Source: PALSA-600 sp963842335
Lineage (GTDB): Bacteria > Actinomycetota > Thermoleophilia > Gaiellales > Gaiellaceae
Length of the DNA stretch: 9,193 nt
Direction: 5' to 3'
Assembly: GCA_963842335.1 (NCBI GenBank)
Contig: CAWJGF010000032.1
Span: 1-9,193 of the forward strand
This document shows, in pieces, positions 6,226-9,193 of this stretch; positions within the stretch are counted from its first letter, which is position 1; every line of letters begins with the position of its first letter. The position numbers were made by a program, and so were the translations under genes. The notes below the pieces were generated by a model. The model worked only from the letters and a program-made list of their open reading frames with translations, was not told the origin of the DNA and made no database searches.

Positions 6226-6718
6226 GCTCTGCCGCGAGCTCGACCGCGCTCTGAGCGTCGGCCGCGATCGCGAGACAGGTGTCGTCGCCCGCGAGCGTAC
6301 CGAGCAGCAGCGGGTGCGCACACCGGTCGAGCGCCCGCGCGATCGCCGGGGCCGAGCCGATCTCCGACTGGAGCACGACGACGTTCTGCGCCGCCACTGC
6401 CCGGCGCCCGAACTGTCCGAGCAGTGCATTGAGCGTCTCGCGGGGGTCGGCGCGGCGCTCGCGGTTCGGGAGGACGTAGCGCAGCGTCCCGTAGGCATCG
6501 CGGGCCTTCTCGAGCCCGAGCTCGCGAATGTCGCGTGAGACGGTCGCCTGGGTCACAACGCACCCCACGCCCGCCAGGGCGGTGATCAGCTCCTGCTGCG
6601 TCCCGATCCGCAGCCGCTCGACGAGGCTCGCGACGAGCTTCTGACGGTCGGCCTTGCTCAGCTGGTCCTCCGTCTGCACGGGCTCAGCATTCCCGTTCAC
6701 GTTTAGGCCCGCAAGCAC
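6206..6718 (-). CDS. argR: Arginine repressor ArgR
   Basis: ArgR is the hexameric, arginine-responsive repressor/activator of arginine biosynthesis and catabolism. From GTG 6718 it has 170 residues. The N-terminal winged helix-turn-helix (about 23-85) holds the recognition-helix motif TQATVSRDIRELGLEK (56-71). The C-terminal oligomerisation and arginine-binding domain (about 95-170) holds GTLAGDDTCLAI, with Asp145-Asp146 at the arginine site. Homology begins around residue 22, so GTG 6700, giving 164 residues, is also possible; neither start has a clear Shine-Dalgarno sequence. No arg biosynthesis gene lies in this window, whereas in many bacteria argR is inside or beside the arg operon. I saw no clear ARG box in the 20-base divergent gap. 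The 3' end overlaps the amidase gene. Confidence 0.93.
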   Translation of the reverse strand: MLAGLNVNGNAEPVQTEDQLSKADRQKLVASLVERLRIGTQQELITALAGVGCVVTQATVSRDIRELGLEKARDAYGTLRYVLPNRERRADPRETLNALLGQFGRRAVAAQNVVVLQSEIGSAPAIARALDRCAHPLLLGTLAGDDTCLAIAADAQSAVELAAELNAAMR

Positions 6719-6726
6719 GAGGCAGA

Positions 6727-6732
6727 TAAGCT
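6727..6732 (+). promoter_or_regulatory. Probable leaderless -10 element for the 6739 gene
   Basis: TAAGCT fits TANNNT and lies exactly 6 bases before ATG 6739. This is the same spacing as TACGTT before ATG 4227. No Shine-Dalgarno sequence is seen before the ATG. A leaderless transcript starting at or next to the ATG is likely (inference). A clear -35 element was not found. Confidence 0.4.
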
Positions 6733-6738
6733 CGACAC

Positions 6739-6936
6739 ATGGTGAGTGACACCCAGCCGGGCGACGGCGCTGTTTCCACGCCGGCCGCCCCCTCCATCCC
6801 GCAGTTCGAGCGGCCCAAGCCGGCGAAGCGCAGCAGCTCGCCGAACCCGCTGGCGGTCATCGGCGGGGCGCTCGTGGCGGGCTACGTGCTGGCGAAGACG
6901 ATCGACTGGAGAGGACAGGCCCATCCCCGCCGTTGA
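6739..6936 (+). CDS. Small single-pass membrane protein, hypothetical
   Basis: This 65-residue protein has a polar, Pro/Ser-rich N-terminus (1-35), one membrane segment (about 37-54, PLAVIGGALVAGYVLAKT) and a short DWRGQAHPRR tail. The hydrophobic segment followed by a compact basic tail suggests it is genuine and not a shadow. The overlapping +1 frame is Arg/Ser-rich low complexity typical of an out-of-frame reading. It is the first gene of the membrane cluster 6739-8417 and ends within the start region of the holin-like gene. A Shine-Dalgarno-like GGAGAGGA for that next gene lies inside its 3' end. Function unknown. Confidence 0.7.
   Translation: MVSDTQPGDGAVSTPAAPSIPQFERPKPAKRSSSPNPLAVIGGALVAGYVLAKTIDWRGQAHPRR
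6908..6915 (+). promoter_or_regulatory. Strong Shine-Dalgarno-like site inside the 65-aa gene
   Basis: GGAGAGGA is one of the best Shine-Dalgarno matches in the window, and it lies 7 bases before an in-frame ATC codon (6923) of the holin-like gene. The alternative TTG at 6933 is 17 bases downstream and in another frame. The site supports a translation start near 6923, although the start codon itself would be rare. Confidence 0.5.
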
Positions 6937-7312
6937 CAACACGAACGGGGGGGTTGGCGGGGCGGCCAAGCAGGTCGCAGAGCATGCCTCGGCGATCGCG
7001 CGGCTCGAGCTCGAGCTCGCCAGCCTCGAGCTGAAGAAGAAGCTCACGTCGGTCGGGATCGGGGTGGGGCTCGCGGTCGGAGCCGGCGTGCTTGCGTTGT
7101 TCATGGTCGGGTTCCTGTTCGCGACGATCGCCGCTGGTCTCGCGACCTTCCTACCGTGGTGGCTCGCGCTCCTGATCGTGACGCTGTTGCTCGCCGCGCT
7201 CGTGGCGACGCTGGGGTTGGTCGGACGCAGCAGGATCCAGAAGGGCTCGCCGCTCACGCCGGAACAGGCGATCCGCGAGGCGAAGCTCACCGGCGAGGCG
7301 CTCAGGCAATGA
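6923..7312 (+). CDS. Holin-X-like (phage holin superfamily III) membrane protein
   Basis: The protein resembles the actinobacterial Holin-X family (Pfam Phage_holin_3_6 type). It has an amphipathic N-terminal helix (AAKQVAEHASAIARLELELA, then SLELKKKL) followed by two adjacent membrane segments (roughly 7050-7120 and 7145-7215 in DNA coordinates). A cytoplasmic tail ends in PEQAIREAKLTGEALRQ. In bacterial chromosomes this family usually sits in envelope gene clusters and not prophages, as here. The start is a problem. No ATG/GTG/TTG occurs in this frame between ATG 6746, which would add about 59 residues of Arg-rich out-of-frame sequence, and a GTG inside the first membrane segment. ATC 6923 is proposed because of the Shine-Dalgarno site 7 bases upstream, giving 129 residues. 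A one-base error in the G7 tract (6947-6953) could instead allow TTG 6933. The stop overlaps the next ATG (ATGA). Confidence 0.75.
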   Translation: MPAVDNTNGGVGGAAKQVAEHASAIARLELELASLELKKKLTSVGIGVGLAVGAGVLALFMVGFLFATIAAGLATFLPWWLALLIVTLLLAALVATLGLVGRSRIQKGSPLTPEQAIREAKLTGEALRQ

Positions 7313-7530
7313 CCACGCCCACGCCCCGGACACAGGCGCAGGTTCAGAGCGAGATCGAGGCCGAGCGTGAACGGCTCGCCGACGCGGTCGAGGAGCTGCG
7401 CGGTTCGTTCAACCCGATGCCGAAGCTGCCCGCGCTCGCGGCCGGCGCGGCCTCGGTCGGATTCGTGCTCGCCGGAGGGATCGGCGCCACGATGCGCTAC
7501 TTCGCGCGGCGCAGCCGCGAGCGGCACTGA
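7309..7530 (+). CDS. DUF3618-like helix/transmembrane protein
   Basis: This 73-residue protein has an N-terminal charged helix (QSEIEAERERLADAVEELRG, about 11-30) in the style of DUF3618, where a short acidic/Arg helix precedes a membrane anchor. One membrane segment follows (about 41-58, ALAAGAASVGFVLAGGIG), then a basic tail RRSRERH. ATG 7309 shares four bases with the holin-like stop (ATGA), which indicates translational coupling. In Actinobacteria such proteins commonly travel with Holin-X proteins in membrane-associated clusters; their biochemical role is not known to me. The stop TGA overlaps the proposed CTG start of the YihY gene. Confidence 0.75.
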   Translation: MTTPTPRTQAQVQSEIEAERERLADAVEELRGSFNPMPKLPALAAGAASVGFVLAGGIGATMRYFARRSRERH

Positions 7531-8417
7531 AGCACGGACGTCTGTCGTGGCGCGAGTGGTTCGCTGTCGCGAAGCGAACCGGTAGGCAGTTCGTCGCAGA
7601 CGACTGCATGGGGCTCGCGCAGGAGGTGGCATACAGCTCGCTGCTTGCGTTCTTCCCGGCGGTGATCGCGCTCGTCGGGCTGCTGGATCTGATCAACGCG
7701 TACGGCGCGCTCCGAAGCTTTCTCGATCCGGTCGCGCCGCAGGCGGTCATCCAGCTGATCGATTCGTTCGAGCGGGATTCGGGCGGCTCCGGGTCGGTGT
7801 TTGCGCTCGTCCTCGGCTTGACTCTGGCCGTCTGGGCGGCGTCGGGAGCGATGGGCTCGGTCGTCAAGGCGGTCAACCGCACCTACGACCGGATGGAGAC
7901 GCGGCCCTTCTGGAAGGTGAAGCTGATCTCGATCTTCCTCGTGCTCGTCTCGGCGCTCGTCACCGCGGGAATGCTGCTCTTGATCGTGCTCGGAGGCACG
8001 CTCGGCGACGCGATCTCGCGGCGGGCGCACAACGGCAGTTTCACCTGGGTCTGGAACATTCTCCGCTGGCCGATCGCGTTCGGTGCGGTGCTCCTTCTGT
8101 TCGCGTTGATCTACTACCTCGCGCCGAACACGGACGAGCGGCGTTGGCGCTGGGTCTCGGCGGGGGCCGTGACGGGTGGCCTCATGTGGCTGGCGCTGAG
8201 CGGTTTGTTCGCGCTCTATACGTCGTTCTCGAGCTCATACACGAGGACGTACGGGGCGCTGGCCACGGGGATCATCCTGCTGCTCTGGCTGAACTACTCG
8301 GCGTGGGCCGTCCTGTTCGGCGCGGAACTGAACGCGCAACTCGACCGGCATGCGGAGATCCAAGCCGCGGGCGGCGAGCATGCGGGGCTGATCAGGCCCG
8401 TTCGCCGCTCGCGCTAA
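7527..8417 (+). CDS. YihY/BrkB family inner-membrane protein
   Basis: This is a multi-pass membrane protein of the YihY/virulence factor BrkB family (once mislabelled RNase BN), with about six membrane segments and no established enzymatic role. Signature stretches are AQEVAYSSLLAFFPAVIALV near the N-terminus, VKAVNRTYDRMETRPFWKVK in the middle, and YGALATGIILLLWLNYSAW followed by FGAELNAQLDR near the C-terminus. ATG 7608 gives 269 residues, but in-frame sequence upstream (LSWREWFAVAKRTGRQFVAD) matches the usual amphipathic N-terminus of the family. The true start is therefore probably further upstream. No ATG/GTG/TTG is available there. CTG 7527, overlapping the preceding stop as CTGA, would give 296 residues; CTG 7542 is another option. 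The stop is 5 bases before the palindrome that begins the second RAYT element. Confidence 0.85.
   Translation: MKHGRLSWREWFAVAKRTGRQFVADDCMGLAQEVAYSSLLAFFPAVIALVGLLDLINAYGALRSFLDPVAPQAVIQLIDSFERDSGGSGSVFALVLGLTLAVWAASGAMGSVVKAVNRTYDRMETRPFWKVKLISIFLVLVSALVTAGMLLLIVLGGTLGDAISRRAHNGSFTWVWNILRWPIAFGAVLLLFALIYYLAPNTDERRWRWVSAGAVTGGLMWLALSGLFALYTSFSSSYTRTYGALATGIILLLWLNYSAWAVLFGAELNAQLDRHAEIQAAGGEHAGLIRPVRRSR
7558..7580. repeat. Inverted repeat in the YihY 5' coding region
   Basis: GGTTCGCT (7558-7565) and AGCGAACC (7573-7580) form a perfect 8-bp stem around a 7-base loop. The 13-mer CGCGAAGCGAACC (7568-7580) is identical to 74-86 in the RAYT 1 array, and GGTTCGCTG also matches 51-59. It may be a reduced relative of that repeat or a chance coding match. 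It lies in the N-terminal region before the first ATG. Confidence 0.45.
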
Positions 8418-8422
8418 ACGCA

Positions 8423-8447
8423 TGGGGTCAGACCCCAGACGCGTCTG
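8423..8447. repeat. GGGGTCAGACCCC palindrome plus adjoining palindrome (left end of RAYT 2)
   Basis: TGGGGTCAGACCCCA (8423-8437) is a perfect palindrome around one central A. It overlaps a second perfect 12-bp palindrome, CAGACGCGTCTG (8436-8447). The pair lies between the YihY stop (8417) and the RAYT 2 stop (8480), so it could act as a bidirectional 3' hairpin. No U-tract is visible, so it is better read as an element end. An alternative fold pairs TCAGAC (8428-8433) with GTCTGA (8443-8448). Confidence 0.8.
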
Positions 8448-9174
8448 ATCTGGACATGCCTGGAGGCTGGCCGCGTGGGCTACTGGACGAGGTACGGCTC
8501 GTCCGAGGAAGGCCGGCCGATCGCCTCGCCCACGAACTGCGCGTACCGGACCGACCCGTTGCGACCGCCGCCGAAGAGATCGAGCACGCCGTTGACCGCG
8601 AGGAACTCCGGCACCCCATCGAGCCCGACGGTTGCCTGGTAGCTGCTCCACGGCCATTCGTCCGGCCGCCGTGCCAATCCCGCCCGGACCGGGTTGAGGA
8701 CGACGTAGCGCGAGAGCTCGAGGACGTAGGCCTCACTGAGCGCGATCCGCGACCAGAAGCGCCGTTCGAAGAGCGCTCCCTCGCGCCCGGCAACGGCGTT
8801 GAACCATTGCCCGTACTGACCTTTCAGGTACTGCATTCCCGCTGAGAGGTTGGCGTTCGGAGTGTCGAGCACCAGGTGGAAGTGGTTTCCCATCAAGCAG
8901 TAGGCGTGGACATGCCAGACGAACTTCCGAACGACCTTCGCCAGTAGCTCGAGGAAGTACTCACGGTCACGATGAGCGCAATCGAAGATCTGGCGTTTCT
9001 CGACGCCGCGCGAACCGACGTGGTAGAGGACGTCGGAAGCCTCGAGACGCAGGTCGCGTGCCATTCCTTTCGACGGTAGCGGCGACGTTCACGTTCCGAC
9101 AGCCGCCCGGAGACAAGTTCGCACTCTTGTCACCACTGACGTGTCCGCTTCGGACACGGCCGGGGTCTGACCCC
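8424..9174. mobile_element. RAYT 2 cassette bounded by inverted GGGGTCAGACCCC palindromes
   Basis: A canonical Y1/RAYT gene lies between GGGGTCAGACCCC at 8424-8436 and its reverse complement at 9162-9174. Each palindrome has a second hairpin on its inner side (8436-8447 and 9141-9157). This symmetric two-hairpin layout is what a Y1 transposase with palindromic end recognition would need. The ends are defined by the palindromes only; no target duplication was identified. Confidence 0.65.
8480..9064 (-). CDS. REP-associated tyrosine transposase (RAYT), canonical
   Basis: This Y1/HUH single-strand DNA transposase has 194 residues and the full family layout. The N-terminal strand is DVLYHVGSRG (11-20). 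The HUH motif is HFH at 61-63 in CLMGNHFHLVLDTP, with Tyr120 in SRYVVLNPVRAGL as probable nucleophile, then WPWSSYQATVG (137-147). The C-terminal tail PEFLAVNGVLDLFG...RYAQFV is usual for longer RAYTs. All expected catalytic residues are present. ATG 9064 is preceded directly by GAAAGGA, closer than ideal, but homology starts here. It is far more canonical than the RAYT at 149-637 and uses different flanking palindromes, so the two are independent lineages. It lies just downstream of, and convergent with, the YihY gene. Confidence 0.92.
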   Translation of the reverse strand: MARDLRLEASDVLYHVGSRGVEKRQIFDCAHRDREYFLELLAKVVRKFVWHVHAYCLMGNHFHLVLDTPNANLSAGMQYLKGQYGQWFNAVAGREGALFERRFWSRIALSEAYVLELSRYVVLNPVRAGLARRPDEWPWSSYQATVGLDGVPEFLAVNGVLDLFGGGRNGSVRYAQFVGEAIGRPSSDEPYLVQ

Positions 9175-9193
9175 GGTTGAAGCGCTCCGAACG
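9065..9193. other. Non-coding right end of RAYT 2 with two hairpins
   Basis: No gene is seen in these 129 bases. GTGTCCG/CGGACAC (9141-9157, CTT loop) is a perfect 7-bp hairpin. CCGGGGTC/GACCCCGG (9160-9176) is a perfect palindrome around one central T and carries the inverted copy of the GGGGTCAGACCCC core found at 8424-8436. The region is upstream of the RAYT 2 start and probably contains both its promoter and the element's outer recognition hairpins. Confidence 0.7.

Noticed and set aside
6719..6738. ARG box operator in the argR divergent gap
   Set aside because: The 20-base gap shows no AT-rich TGAAT/ATTCA palindrome.
6746..6922. Extended N-terminus of the holin-like protein from ATG 6746
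   Set aside because: The added residues are Arg/Ser/Pro low complexity, the +1 frame of a plausible 65-aa membrane protein.
6739..7530. Prophage lysis cassette
   Set aside because: The Holin-X family and DUF3618 are common chromosomal actinobacterial proteins. No endolysin, integrase or structural phage gene is present.

Overview
The window is GC-rich and codes densely on both strands. Its domain types (an actinobacterial Holin-X-like protein, a DUF3618-like protein, ArgR, many GTG/TTG starts and probably leaderless promoters) suggest a high-GC actinobacterium, perhaps of the Thermoleophilia type. The lineage is an inference from style, not an identification.

Layout. (1) 1-637: a small RAYT-type (REP-associated tyrosine transposase, Y1/HUH) gene between two exact 39-bp copies of a hairpin-forming repeat built from a near-palindromic 13-mer, CGAATCWGGTTCG. 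A third, nearly identical copy sits in frame inside the E2 gene of the next operon. (2) 4174-618, minus strand: an overlapping operon encoding a 2-oxoacid dehydrogenase of the pyruvate/acetoin/branched-chain type (E1-alpha, E1-beta, lipoyl E2), followed by a GNAT acetyltransferase coupled to E2 by a GTGA overlap. No E3 (dihydrolipoamide dehydrogenase) gene is present in the window. (3) 4227-6225, plus strand: an unrecognised 210-residue protein that looks like an internal duplication, followed after one base by an amidase-signature hydrolase. (4) 6718-6206, minus strand: the arginine repressor ArgR, overlapping the amidase end tail to tail. (5) 6739-8417, plus strand: a membrane-protein cluster of a 65-aa single-pass protein, a Holin-X-like protein, a DUF3618-like helix/TM protein and a YihY/BrkB family protein. 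Two of these lack an ordinary start codon where homology would put one. (6) 8423-9176: a second, canonical RAYT gene on the minus strand, bracketed by inverted copies of a different palindrome, GGGGTCAGACCCC.

How it fits together. The dehydrogenase operon would convert a 2-oxoacid to an acyl-CoA, and the coupled GNAT could use an acyl-CoA donor. The cluster at 6739-8417 looks like envelope or membrane maintenance. The most unusual signal is the repeat biology. Two unrelated RAYT/palindrome systems lie within 9 kb. One has a palindrome carried as an in-frame peptide in the interdomain linker of a central metabolic enzyme, which recalls the protein-embedded palindromic elements of Rickettsia.
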